This document shows, piece after piece, positions 45,826 through 53,849 of a DNA stretch of 64,000 bases. The notes under the pieces are model-generated. The model was not told the origin of the DNA. It did not search any database and worked only from the letters and a program-made list of their open reading frames with translations. Position 1 is the stretch's first letter, and each line of letters starts with the position of its first letter. This DNA is from Shimia abyssi. Lineage in GTDB: Bacteria > Pseudomonadota > Alphaproteobacteria > Rhodobacterales > Rhodobacteraceae. The stretch lies in contig NZ_PYGJ01000016.1 of assembly GCF_003014475.1 (NCBI RefSeq), positions 1 to 64,000 on the forward strand. The letters run 5' to 3'. Made by a program: the position numbers and the translations under genes.

Positions 45826-47415
45826 TTAGCACCATGGCGTTGTAACCAAACCCCAACCAAACAGCGGATCACGACCCGGAGCACCAAGATCTCGCACTGA
45901 TGACGACAACTTTCTCCGAAGCGCCTGCAGTGATGTTGAGCCGCGCGCAACATATCCAGCGGCAAGGGCCGTAACAACTGGAACCGCATAGGAAGTCCCA
46001 GAAACATAGCGGTCTCCCTTCGGGTGCGCGACATATAGATCTACTCCAGGCGCGGAGAATTCCACATGCTGTCCATAACCCGCGGCTCGAAAACGGCGAA
46101 GATCAGAATCCACGGCTGTCACGGCAATAACATTTGCTGCCCCTGCCGGAAGAGGCGCTGATTGCTTACCGGAGTTACCAGCAGCTGCAAACATGAGCGC
46201 TCCTTGATCCGCCAGAGCGTCCAAAACAAGCTCCAAGGCAGCATTGTACGGACCCGCAAAAGACATGTTGATCACTGAGAACCCACGTCTGATCAGATAA
46301 TCGAGCGCAACAACTATCCGTTCTGTGTCGGCACGTGCGCGGCCCCACCGGCGGGAGAAAATCTCTACGTTAAGTAACTCTGCTCCTCTTGCGAAGCCCA
46401 TTAGCTCTCCAGCGGGATCCTGCCCTACAAGCAAGCCCGCGATTGCCGTTCCATGCGCGCTCAGAGCAGCCCTTTCATTTTTTCTCAGAAGAGAGATGCT
46501 TGAAACACGCGCACTGGCCAATGCCGGGTGCAATGTATCAATCGGGCCGTCTATCATCCCGATTTTTACAGAACGTGGTAGTCTGCACCCCTCCCTTGGC
46601 TCCGCCCCAACCAAAGAGGAAGCATAGAGTCGTGGTGAGCCTCCTGAAAATCTATAGATCGTATTAAAAGCAACACGCATTTCTGGGGCTACGGCCGCCA
46701 GTGCATCAACGGCTTCTTCCATTGACTGTCCCCAAGGGTACTCGAAAAACAAAGCCCTAAACCCCAACGAGGAAAGTTCTTGAGATCTGAGAAACGTCGC
46801 GCCAATTCCGTCTAGTGCTGCAATCGCAGAATTGCTCTGGTTAGTCGGCCCAATAGCCACAATTTCAGGGTTCCCACTTGCAGGCAGGATAACGACGGTT
46901 CCACCGGCCTGACGCGACGGGCGCAACTCTGCTGCTATACTGCCTGGCGACGGCTCCCACGGCTCCTGTATCAGCCTCTCTGGAGATACTGGCGCTTCAG
47001 GTGCCTTGGGCGCTTCAGGCTCCTTGGGCTCTTCAGGCTCCTTGGGCTCTTCAGGTTCCTTAGGCTCCTTGGGCTCTTCAGGTTCCTTAGGTTCCTTGGG
47101 CTCTTCAGGTTCCTTGGGCTCTTCAGGTTCCTTAGGTTCCTTGGGCTCTTCAGGTTCCTTGGGTTCATTCGGGTGATCATCACGGTCTTTACCCAAGCCC
47201 TCATCGTCCTCCCCTTCATCATCGTACTCGCGGCCATCGCGATCGTGGTCCTTGCGAGCTCCATGTTCCCCGTGTGAAGATGATTCTACGCCATCATTTC
47301 TATATGAAGACGCATGGGCTGCCATTTCCGTCCTAGGAGAAAGTGACAACACATTCAGTAAAATACAGAGGCCCAAGGTAATAAGGAGATAGTGAACCAA
47401 CCTAGTCGTTCGCAT
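45826..47415 (-). CDS. Membrane-anchored subtilisin-like (S8) serine protease
   Basis: A 529-aa protease. An N-terminal membrane anchor (LVHYLLITLGLCILLNVLSL) is followed by an Asp/His/Arg-rich region and about 60 residues of Glu-Pro-Lys repeats, then the S8 domain. The catalytic Asp is in IGMIDGPID, His in SAHGTAIAGLL, the oxyanion Asn in AAAGNSG and Ser in SGTSYAVPVV. The fold should face the periplasm. ATG 47415 is chosen because GGAGAG lies eight bases upstream; the TTG at 47433 is weaker. It overlaps the anti-sigma stop by 14 bases. The operon with an ECF sigma and anti-sigma suggests it is induced by, or feeds back on, an envelope signal. It could also process surface RTX proteins. Confidence 0.92.
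   Translation of the reverse strand: MRTTRLVHYLLITLGLCILLNVLSLSPRTEMAAHASSYRNDGVESSSHGEHGARKDHDRDGREYDDEGEDDEGLGKDRDDHPNEPKEPEEPKEPKEPEEPKEPEEPKEPKEPEEPKEPKEPEEPKEPEEPKEPEAPKAPEAPVSPERLIQEPWEPSPGSIAAELRPSRQAGGTVVILPASGNPEIVAIGPTNQSNSAIAALDGIGATFLRSQELSSLGFRALFFEYPWGQSMEEAVDALAAVAPEMRVAFNTIYRFSGGSPRLYASSLVGAEPREGCRLPRSVKIGMIDGPIDTLHPALASARVSSISLLRKNERAALSAHGTAIAGLLVGQDPAGELMGFARGAELLNVEIFSRRWGRARADTERIVVALDYLIRRGFSVINMSFAGPYNAALELVLDALADQGALMFAAAGNSGKQSAPLPAGAANVIAVTAVDSDLRRFRAAGYGQHVEFSAPGVDLYVAHPKGDRYVSGTSYAVPVVTALAAGYVARGSTSLQALRRKLSSSVRDLGAPGRDPLFGWGLVTTPWC
46985..47165. repeat. Low-complexity Glu-Pro-Lys coding repeats
   Basis: A run of 9-bp units (CTTGGGCTC, TTCAGGTTC and variants on the plus strand) encodes EPKEPEEPKEPKEP-type repeats in the S8 protease. 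They form a stiff, charged spacer that would hold the catalytic domain away from the membrane. Slippage or recombination could change spacer length without a frameshift, because units are multiples of three. Confidence 0.85.
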
Positions 47416-48004
47416 ACGTAACGCTCTCCACAACGGTCGTGTATCCCTTAAGAATATGCAAAGCAGCTTCCGGCTCCTTGCTGTATAAACGATAGAGGCC
47501 TAGAGAAGATGGGCCTGCAACCATTTGCAGGTCAAGCTCTAACAAAACGAAACGCATTTTCTCTTCTGTGACTTTGGGGTGAAACGCGATAATCAAGTTG
47601 GCCGTCTCAGTACTTGATGCAAGCTCGACACGCGCTCCATCTCTTAAATACATCCAAATCCCAAAATGAACCATGAGCGTGCAAATGAGAAGGGCAACAA
47701 CCCATTGCGCCTTGTTTGCTTTAAAACGCAATGACGACAGGTGTCCGAAGGAGCGCTTTTCTGTCACCTTTGGCTCCACTTCGCCAACTTCACTCAGCAG
47801 TCGGTTCAGCCCAGTCTGGCCAGGGCTACTAATTTCAGTCGCACGGAAGGCATCTCGCAAACGCTGTAAATCCGTTAGTTCGTCTTGAAGCAACAGATCG
47901 CTCTCCAACCAGATTTCGATTACTTCTCTGTCTTGTTCATCCAAAGACCCGTTGGCCATAAAGGGCAATAATGTCTGAATTTCTTCTCGTGAGTATTCAA
48001 CCAT
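47402..48004 (-). CDS. Membrane anti-sigma factor
   Basis: A 200-aa single-pass protein. The N-terminal 75 residues (EEIQTLLPFMANGSLDEQDREVIEIWL) match the cytoplasmic anti-sigma domain, although the zinc-binding His-x3-Cys-x2-Cys is absent. A membrane segment lies near 98-116 (QWVVALLICTLMVHFGIWMY), followed by a periplasmic domain of about 80 residues (LLELDLQMVAGPSSLGLYRLY). It binds and holds the sigma factor. The ATG overlaps the sigma stop by eight bases and its own end overlaps the protease start, so all three are translationally coupled. The periplasmic part is the likely sensor, possibly cut by the adjacent protease. Confidence 0.85.
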   Translation of the reverse strand: MVEYSREEIQTLLPFMANGSLDEQDREVIEIWLESDLLLQDELTDLQRLRDAFRATEISSPGQTGLNRLLSEVGEVEPKVTEKRSFGHLSSLRFKANKAQWVVALLICTLMVHFGIWMYLRDGARVELASSTETANLIIAFHPKVTEEKMRFVLLELDLQMVAGPSSLGLYRLYSKEPEAALHILKGYTTVVESVTYAND

Positions 48005-48551
48005 TCCTTGCCCTCCCCAAGAATGGTTTCAAGCATTCCAGTAGTTCCTTTTTTGCGTGGAATACACGGGACTTAATCGTCCCTTGCGGTACATCTGTGA
48101 TATCTGAAATCTCCGCGTAGGACATATCCTCAAAGAACGCGAGGGAAATGGCCATGCTGTGCTCAGGCGACAACTGTTTCAAACAGAAGTGAAGGTGATC
48201 GCTTTCCTGAATACTAGACACAATTTTCTCCGCATCATTGCTGACGTCTATCTGAACAGGTAATTCTCCTGGATACTCCAACCACTTTGCCCGTCGATGC
48301 CGATCGATGATTTTGTGATACGCTATACCAAATACCCAAGTTTTGACTTTCGATTTCCCGCTGAACCTTCTTGCAGACCGCCAAATCTCCAAGAACGTGT
48401 CATGATGTATGTCGTAGGCTTCGATGGGATCGCTCAATTTGCTTTGCACAAATCGAAATAGGGGTTTCTCAAAGCAGCGATACAGCTTTGCAAATGCAAG
48501 ACGATCCCTCTCGGCCACACGTTTCAGCAAGCGCACATGCTCTTCGTCCAT
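47997..48551 (-). CDS. ECF-type RNA polymerase sigma factor
   Basis: A 184-aa group-4 sigma factor. Region 2 reads AFAKLYRCFEKPLFRFVQSKL, AYDIHHDTFLEIWRSA and SKVKTWVFGIAYHKIIDRHRR. Region 4 reads LSPEHSMAISLAFFEDMSYAEISDITDVPQGTIKSRVFHAKKEL. ATG 48551 is chosen because GAGGGAA lies upstream at a workable spacing and the family usually begins here; an upstream TTG at 48632 would add 27 unrelated residues. It heads a coupled operon with its anti-sigma and the S8 protease. The target promoter is not known. Its own upstream region was not resolved into -35/-10 elements. Confidence 0.93.
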   Translation of the reverse strand: MDEEHVRLLKRVAERDRLAFAKLYRCFEKPLFRFVQSKLSDPIEAYDIHHDTFLEIWRSARRFSGKSKVKTWVFGIAYHKIIDRHRRAKWLEYPGELPVQIDVSNDAEKIVSSIQESDHLHFCLKQLSPEHSMAISLAFFEDMSYAEISDITDVPQGTIKSRVFHAKKELLECLKPFLGRARNG

Positions 48552-48638
48552 TCTGTTGTATTCCCTCGAATGTGATACCCGTTGCCAACCATTTATCTGG
48601 GCGCTTGGGGCTATCTGTTCGTGGTCAGACAAGAGAGC

Positions 48639-49073
48639 CTAAGCAGCCGAAATTATACACTGGCTATGCACGGCTTCTGAAGTGCAGATATCACATCCTC
48701 CCCCCTCCATGTGGCAAAGAGGCGTCTGCAAGAACTCCCCATGCAGTGGACAGATAATTTTCACTGGAACCGAAAGAGAGCGGTATTCCACCTTTGAGTA
48801 GTCATATCGGTTCCCATGAGTTTTGGATGCACGGGTAAGAAACTCCTCTTCTGCCACTCTGAAATTATGGCCTTTCATAGCCTCACCACATAGAGGACAG
48901 CCCCTACCCGACAAATGGCGAGAGGCACGCTGGCTGAAACTACCATGTTCCATACAGGTGATCTCTACCGATTTTGTTGCTCCCAAATATCGGGTTTGGC
49001 GGTAATCATATCTGTCACCATGAATCTGGCGCGCTCGTTCGATAAACGCCTCGGTTGTCAACTTTGCTGGCAT
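48639..49073 (-). CDS. DUF723-type double zinc-motif protein
   Basis: A 144-aa protein with two copies of a 55-60 residue unit. Each has (F)xxRAxxxHGxRYDYxxxxYxG followed by VxIxCxxHGxFxQxxxxHLxGxGCPxCG. The first copy has C-x2-HG...CPLC and the second CPLHG...CDIC, consistent with zinc binding. This is the DUF723-like domain seen in phage and homing-endonuclease-related proteins, often with a nuclease domain fused. No nuclease domain is present here, so it may be truncated or a DNA-binding partner. It is just upstream of the sigma gene on the same strand, but the 87-bp gap and different character suggest it is separate. Confidence 0.75.
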   Translation of the reverse strand: MPAKLTTEAFIERARQIHGDRYDYRQTRYLGATKSVEITCMEHGSFSQRASRHLSGRGCPLCGEAMKGHNFRVAEEEFLTRASKTHGNRYDYSKVEYRSLSVPVKIICPLHGEFLQTPLCHMEGGGCDICTSEAVHSQCIISAA

Positions 49074-49360
49074 GCATACTCCGGACCCATATGGTTAATA
49101 CAAGAGGGCCGGCCAGCCTGATCCTCTGACGGTGGTCCTCTGTTATGGGTCGCCCCAGAAGTCCGTTTGGTTCAACTCAATAGTCAGAAATTCGACCAGA
49201 AAACCTAATTATTTTTAGCAGGAAGTCATAAGCCATTATACCTACTCAACTTTATTGCGTTCAAAATCTGATATCCTCCCATGCGTAATTTAATAATTGC
49301 AACTCTCATCTGCTCTGAGAAGCTCCTGCAGTGTTCGTTCAACAAGGCCCCTGTCACACT
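49074..49360. other. Intergenic stretch, no gene seen
   Basis: No coding frame or clear hairpin is supported between the DUF723 gene and the methyltransferase gene. It is more AT-rich in its middle part (about 49200-49300), which may hold the promoter of the DUF723 gene. Confidence 0.4.
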
Positions 49361-50032
49361 CTAGAGCCTCTCAAAACAGACAACCGTCCCGTGAGACCCC
49401 AGCGGCTGGAATATGAAACTTTGTCGGTCAAGGCGATTAAACAAGGCCCTGATGGCATGGGGAGAATACTTCTGCGGATGAAGCTCAATGACGATTAGGC
49501 GTAGGCATTCAGGCAGATCCAAAAAGAAATAGCTGGCTTCTGAACCCTCGACATCTACCACCAATACTGTCGGTTGTTCCTCACCAAGCAAGGCGTCAAA
49601 AGAAAGTGTCGGGACTGAAACGGACAGCCAAGAGCTATCCATTGCAGATGTATCTTGCGAAGCTGCCCAGAAAGCCTCTGGAACATGGAAGGAGGTTTCC
49701 TTCTCTGTTGTTTTTCCAAGAACCACGCCATGGCGCACATTGACCAAAGAGCAATCATTGTCTGCAAGATTCTTCTGAAGAACCGCAAGCATTTTGGGAT
49801 TCGCCTCTACTGTTGTAACTTGGCTTGCGCCAACAAACTGGGCACTAAATGCCGCAAGAAACCCTGCCCCGCCACCCAGTTCCAAAACACGATCACCGGA
49901 ACGCAGGTGCGCCTCCAGCGCTTTTCGCTCCTCAACTTCATACCATCCCTTCTCAAGCATCCGGCGGATAGATTCTGTCAAAAGAAGCTTGGGTAAACTA
50001 AGTTTAATACCTGAAAGTGAAAAGGTGGGCAT
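49361..50032 (-). CDS. FkbM-family SAM-dependent methyltransferase
   Basis: A 223-aa class I methyltransferase of the FkbM family, which O-methylates sugars or polyketides. The SAM-binding motif is LELGGGAGFLAAF, then TTVEANPKMLAVLQKNL, and the family signature ...VLVVDVEGSEASYFF (EG within VDVEG). The C-terminal YSPHAIRALFNRL is typical. ATG 50032 is chosen because GGAAG lies just before it; a GTG at 50083 would add 17 residues of no family match. In this setting a role in methylating a surface glycan fits. A frameshifted gene remnant begins on the other strand next to its start. Confidence 0.85.
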   Translation of the reverse strand: MPTFSLSGIKLSLPKLLLTESIRRMLEKGWYEVEERKALEAHLRSGDRVLELGGGAGFLAAFSAQFVGASQVTTVEANPKMLAVLQKNLADNDCSLVNVRHGVVLGKTTEKETSFHVPEAFWAASQDTSAMDSSWLSVSVPTLSFDALLGEEQPTVLVVDVEGSEASYFFLDLPECLRLIVIELHPQKYSPHAIRALFNRLDRQSFIFQPLGSHGTVVCFERL

Positions 50033-50047
50033 CTGACTTCCGTTCAG

Positions 50048-50554
50048 TTGTGCATGATTGTTGAGACCTACGGGGATTTGCACTGTCCTGCAATTGAGTC
50101 CGGCGACAATGCCAAGGTCAATTGGCTATCGACCACGCAAGCCGTGGATCTGGATCAACTCAAGACGGACATCGAAGCGCTCGGAAATTTGTCAAAGCTG
50201 ACACTCGGCAGCGGCGCTGTCACAGTGACATTTTCCAACCCCACTTCAGGCGGCGCCCATGACTTCGGTGTGGTCTTGGAGAACGATCAGTCCGGTGGCA
50301 TTTTCGACTATTCTTCGGTGTCGCAGCCCGGCAACCATTTGCTCACGGCTGGCAATGGCGGCAACACGCTTTGCATGGCTGTCAACCCTGATTACAACTA
50401 TCTGTTCCGGCCACTGCAATTGACGCAGCGGGCATCAATGACATTCAGGCGATTCTGGACGCTGCCCAGGCTTCAGCCTCCAAGCGGCCGTCGACATCGG
50501 TCCAGTCCCGGCCCCGACAAAATGAGCGCCTATACAGACATCACGGCTTGGTAG
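50048..50554 (+). pseudogene. Frameshifted remnant of an unidentified protein
   Basis: From about 50100 to 50400 the frame reads like a structured protein (LGNLSKLTLGSGAVTVTFSN, GGAHDFGVVLENDQSGG). Near 50405 the coding-like reading moves to another frame (VPATAIDAAGINDIQAILDA), so an indel has broken the gene. Neither end has a proper start or stop for the full product. The family is not recognised; the style fits a phage-tail or surface protein. It lies head-on to the FkbM gene. Confidence 0.45.
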
Positions 50555-51004
50555 GTGCGGATCGGTATTGAGGGTAAACTCTCGAAGTGGCCCGCCACTA
50601 GCTGCCAGCAGTGACGGACCCTCTCTCCGCGTTTGTGAAAGTGAGGGTGGGGGCACTCTCGCTACTCACGTTGCTCAAGTAACGGCCAATATTGGCGAGA
50701 TTTAGGCATGCAAGAATAGTAATGCGCCCAAAGCCCGAGCCGGGCGAGACCGACAGAAAAGGCGACGGAGAATGCTTCGATGAAGCAGGATAGTTGAGAC
50801 CCGCCGAGAGTTCTGTATCAGCAGGCCTCAACATTGTAATCGCAGCAACGCTAGAGTCTGCGCGATTACTTCCACCAGTGGCTTGGGACGGCATCTGGTG
50901 GAAAGCCATCCATGGGGGATGAGATAGCCTGAAATGCATTTCCTAAATATTTTCTGAAACTGCAAGGCTAAAACGTGTCGTGAGGACCGTCAAATAAGAT
51001 CAGC
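50555..51004. other. Non-coding stretch, no gene seen
   Basis: About 450 bp with no supported gene. Short frames on both strands have no family features. It lies between a frameshifted gene remnant and an IS3 fragment, so it is probably decayed insertion material. Confidence 0.4.
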
Positions 51005-51240
51005 CAGTGCCGGTGGGTAACAGCGTTGCGGGTGAACCGGTTAAGGTTATTCCCGATTGCGCTATGTGGGCGAACTTCGCTGTCGCCTTTCCGCCGCGCC
51101 TCCATTTTGAACGAGCGTCAGCAAGGCTCATTAACCAGTGTGTGTTCAGACATTCTACTCGGAATTTACCGTTGAAACTCTCGATGAAGAAGCTATCCGT
51201 TGATTTTCTCGGTCGAGAGGGTCGAGAACCGCATCCTTCT
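51005..51240 (-). pseudogene. IS3-family OrfB 3'-end remnant, frameshifted
   Basis: Read on the minus strand with frame changes, the sequence gives ESFNGKFRVECLNTHWLMSL then ADARSKWRR, AQSGITL and a tail ending ..LLPTGTG. This matches the C-terminal part of IS3-family (IS407-like) transposases, including the catalytic Glu in ESFNGK. Upstream parts are missing and indels are present. It is inactive and differs from the IS3 remnant at 1516-1932. Confidence 0.7.
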
Positions 51241-51358
51241 GATAGGCCTACAAATCAAGGCCACGCTAGATGAATGTCCAACATCTGCGCATGGGTCACA
51301 ATAGGGCGATTTGATAAGAGAGAGTTTCTGGCTCATCGTAGCCGCCGAGGAGTAAACG

Positions 51359-51604
51359 ATGCGAAAGACAACCACGAACGCAGACGAGAAGATCGTTAAG
51401 GACATCAGGATTGCCCCAGCTGGCTTGCGCAGAAAAGACAGCATTGCTGTGCTTCGCCGCAAATATCGCCCAATGCCAATATTTCTTCAAATTAGACCTT
51501 GTATCTTTCACACGTTCACCAGTTCGGGTCGGTCGAATCCGGATCGCTCCAACAGCAGTTTGAGCAGATCAACAAAACATTCCAAAGCGTGGTATTTCAG
51601 TTGA
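51359..51604 (+). CDS. Possible short hypothetical protein
   Basis: An 81-codon frame starts at ATG 51359 with an excellent ribosome site, GAGGAG six bases upstream. The first 45 residues (MRKTTTNADEKIVKDIRIAP...) look coding-like; the rest overlaps the next frame and turns Ser/Arg-rich, as out-of-frame sequence does. It may be the true start of the following protein, displaced by a frameshift near 51490. No family is recognised. Confidence 0.35.
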   Translation: MRKTTTNADEKIVKDIRIAPAGLRRKDSIAVLRRKYRPMPIFLQIRPCIFHTFTSSGRSNPDRSNSSLSRSTKHSKAWYFS

Positions 51605-51846
51605 AAAAGAGGCCACTTTCCCGCCGAGAGAGAGACATTTGGTGGATATTCCTAATGCGTATGTATCATGACGCGGCTTACGGAGATTATGTTGCCCAGT
51701 CATACCTGCTTTATGCAGGTCATATGCTTGTAAAAGAGATTGGGGGGGATGGGCGAAAATTTAAGCGCCATATTAAGGATGCCCATGAGGCCGGATGGCC
51801 AAAACCTAGAAACGGATGGCCTTTTCCTTTTGAAATAGAGATGTAA
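51499..51846 (+). CDS. Hypothetical protein
   Basis: A frame of up to 115 aa. The C-terminal 80 residues (RERDIWWIFLMRMYHDAAYG, KFKRHIKDAHEAGWPKPRNG) look like a folded, helical protein ending WPFPFEIEM. The first codon is a TTG right after a stop and has no ribosome site, so the true start is unclear. The upstream frame at 51359, with its strong ribosome site, may be the real N-terminus, separated by a frameshift. No family is recognised. It is convergent with the WGR-domain gene. Confidence 0.45.
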   Translation: MYLSHVHQFGSVESGSLQQQFEQINKTFQSVVFQLKKRPLSRRERDIWWIFLMRMYHDAAYGDYVAQSYLLYAGHMLVKEIGGDGRKFKRHIKDAHEAGWPKPRNGWPFPFEIEM

Positions 51847-51948
51847 TCCACGCGGGTCAGCTCACGCTGGGAAACAAGGGGCGGTTCAATCTTTTGTTGC
51901 CGTGTAGCTCCGGCATGATCATTGAAGGCGGGGGGATGTAGCGGAACT

Positions 51949-52215
51949 TTAGAGACACTTGGTCTGATGTCGGGACGCAATGATTTGGTAGCCTCGTTGC
52001 TGCTTAGCCTGCGAGGTTGCTACGGCGTCCGCTCGTGCTTTACCTACAGTTTCGAACGTCCGGATCAGACATTGCCCCTGTCCTGTTCCAACCCTCCCCC
52101 AGCGGCGTATCAGTATCCAAGCTCCAAACAGATCGCGCACAATTTCTACCGCATAGAAGCGATGAATGTTGTTTTCGTCTTCATGGCGCTCAAGATAAAC
52201 TGTCGCACCCTTCAC
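51949..52215 (-). CDS. Stand-alone WGR-domain protein
   Basis: An 88-aa protein that is little more than one WGR domain: VYLERHEDENNIHRFYAVEI, then WILIRRWGRVGTGQG with the defining Trp-Gly-Arg, and a C-terminal AKQQRGY. WGR domains in PARP enzymes and MolR-like proteins bind nucleic acid ends or proteins. The frame is open back to 52320, but GTG 52215 is chosen because it overlaps the upstream stop by four bases (GTGA), the normal coupled arrangement, and the domain starts right there. It forms a two-gene operon with the DUF1612-HTH protein. Its role is unknown. Confidence 0.8.
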   Translation of the reverse strand: MKGATVYLERHEDENNIHRFYAVEIVRDLFGAWILIRRWGRVGTGQGQCLIRTFETVGKARADAVATSQAKQQRGYQIIASRHQTKCL

Positions 52216-53321
52216 AATGCCACCGTCCAGAACCGATACCGGTCCTGCCCCGTAACTTCGCGTACCAAGCTGCGATCCATAAATAGGTTCAGATTGCGTC
52301 GCGCTGTCATCGTCGAGCACCCCACTTCCTCTGCCAACCAGTCTGCCGAGACCACGCGCGCCCTTAAGAACGCCTCGGCCATCATGGGTGGCGTGCGCCC
52401 CGACAGATCAGAAATCGACTCTTGTGCATTCTCTCTCCAGGCCATTAACCGATCTAGTTCCAACACCGCACTGAGCGCACCCGCTTCAATGGCCCCATAA
52501 AACACCGCGAGTCTCTGCTCCGCTCCCGCCGAGCCCAGTCGCAGAGAATGGCGATCCAGACGATAGCCCTGCGCCATCGGCAAAAACGGCGCCAGTCCAG
52601 ATGCGCCAATCAACAGCGCGGCCATAGTTGGCTCCAATAACTCTTCGTATGGCGTGATGCCCTCCGCTCGCCAGCTGGCAAACCCATAGGCCGCTCTCGT
52701 CATAGGGTGGCAAGCTTGCAGGCGCCCAACCCCGTCACACCAACGATCACTTAAGGCAGCGAGTTCATCTCCGACAGCACGCTCTTCCCCCGGCATTTGT
52801 TGAGGAGAAAGAAGGTGTGTGCGCCCTAAAAACCCGTGCAGTCCGCCCAAAGCCTCCCCTGCCTCAACCCCCGATTGGTGGCCGACAAACAAGCGTCGCA
52901 CGGCCCAGCTAGCGCGACTCAAATCCTGGGCCGCGTCATCGCTGGCAGTGCGCAAGGTGCGATAGAGCGCAATCTGTTCTGAACTCAGCCAGTTGCCCTC
53001 GCTGCGCAACACGGCCGACACCGTGTCGATGGCAAAGCGTTCGGCTACCTCTGGCGGAAATTGCTTAAGGCGCTCACCAAACTTTGAGACAGCCTGAACT
53101 GCCACCAGCAAAGCCCGATATTGCTCCTTCTCCGCCGCCTGCCAGACCTCCGGCTCAAGGTTGGATTCTCGTGCAGCCACTGGCCAGGGCATATCAGTCG
53201 GCGCCACATCTTCGGGCGTCGCGGGCAGAAACCATAAATCCTCTTCATTCACCGGTTCCGGATCGTAAAGAGATCTCTGCGCCTCTTCAAAATTGGCTTT
53301 ATTTTCTCTTTGGTTTTTCAT
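52212..53321 (-). CDS. DUF1612 / helix-turn-helix plasmid protein
   Basis: A 369-aa protein. It resembles the RHE_PE00001-like family found on plasmids of Rhizobiales and Rhodobacterales, with a DUF1612 region in the first two thirds (RASWAVRRLFVGHQSGVEAG, YGFASWRAEGITPYEELLEP). The C-terminal helix-turn-helix reads VVSADWLAEEVGCSTMTARRN. This suggests a DNA-binding regulator; function is unknown. The family name is from memory. No ribosome site is seen before ATG 53321 in an AT-rich leader. Compound palindromes at 53371-53408 upstream are likely its own operator. It is coupled to the WGR gene. Confidence 0.78.
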   Translation of the reverse strand: MKNQRENKANFEEAQRSLYDPEPVNEEDLWFLPATPEDVAPTDMPWPVAARESNLEPEVWQAAEKEQYRALLVAVQAVSKFGERLKQFPPEVAERFAIDTVSAVLRSEGNWLSSEQIALYRTLRTASDDAAQDLSRASWAVRRLFVGHQSGVEAGEALGGLHGFLGRTHLLSPQQMPGEERAVGDELAALSDRWCDGVGRLQACHPMTRAAYGFASWRAEGITPYEELLEPTMAALLIGASGLAPFLPMAQGYRLDRHSLRLGSAGAEQRLAVFYGAIEAGALSAVLELDRLMAWRENAQESISDLSGRTPPMMAEAFLRARVVSADWLAEEVGCSTMTARRNLNLFMDRSLVREVTGQDRYRFWTVAL

Positions 53322-53370
53322 TTTAAAGACAAAATAACAGATTTTTGTTTTTCACCCAAGTGAATTTGGC

Positions 53371-53408
53371 GTTTGATCAATCAAACATGATAAGTAACAA
53401 TTATCATG
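53371..53408. promoter_or_regulatory. Overlapping palindromes, candidate operator
   Basis: GTTTGATCAATCAAAC at 53371-53386 is nearly a perfect palindrome. It shares its last base with a second inverted repeat, CATGATAA / TTATCATG at 53386-53408 with a 7-base spacer. Both lie 50-90 bp upstream of the DUF1612-HTH start in AT-rich sequence. They are good candidates for binding by that HTH protein. The sites are seen directly; the binding is inferred. Confidence 0.65.
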
Positions 53409-53489
53409 TGTAATTGAAATGAAGTACGAAGTGCCGTAAGATTTGATTTAGAATGCAGGATAGTATCGTCAGAAGTCGGGTAAATCCCT

Positions 53490-53849
53490 CTACCCTTTTG
53501 GAAGGTCTTCTAAAAGGCGCAGGAGCATTTTTCGCTGGTGATGCTGCGAGCCGTAGAAGATCGCAACAACACGCACCCTGCTTTGCTCTTCCTCAATTAG
53601 AAACCAATAGATTGCCCTGTCCAAGGTCAGATGGCGCAGGCCGGGCACTAAGTCGTCATGAGCCTTGCCACGATGGGGTGCGGAGGCAATCCGCTGTGCC
53701 GTGTCGCGAATGGTTTGGACGCGGCGCAAAGCTTGCTCCGCCGCCTCGGTTCGATTTGATCCAAATTCTAGGAAGCTGTCCGCCAGGTGAAAAAAGAGAT
53801 GTTCAAGGTCGCGCTCGGCAGAAGCGGAGAATTCAATCTCCCAAGGCAT
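53490..53849 (-). CDS. ParE/RelE-family toxin
   Basis: A 119-aa protein with the ParE/RelE fold pattern: MPWEIEFSASAERDLEHLFFHL, IASAPHRGKAHDDLVPGLRHL, YWFLIEEEQSRVRVVAIFYG and QHHQRKMLLRLL. ParE toxins poison DNA gyrase; RelE types cut mRNA. The Arg-rich, short C-terminus fits either. It overlaps the antitoxin gene by 17 bp, the classic order with antitoxin first. In a plasmid it would act in post-segregational stabilisation. Confidence 0.88.
   Translation of the reverse strand: MPWEIEFSASAERDLEHLFFHLADSFLEFGSNRTEAAEQALRRVQTIRDTAQRIASAPHRGKAHDDLVPGLRHLTLDRAIYWFLIEEEQSRVRVVAIFYGSQHHQRKMLLRLLEDLPKG

Noticed and set aside
46985-47165. Repeat array resembling CRISPR-like periodicity
   Set aside because: The unit is 9 bp with no spacers, and it is translated as EPKEPE in an intact protease gene.
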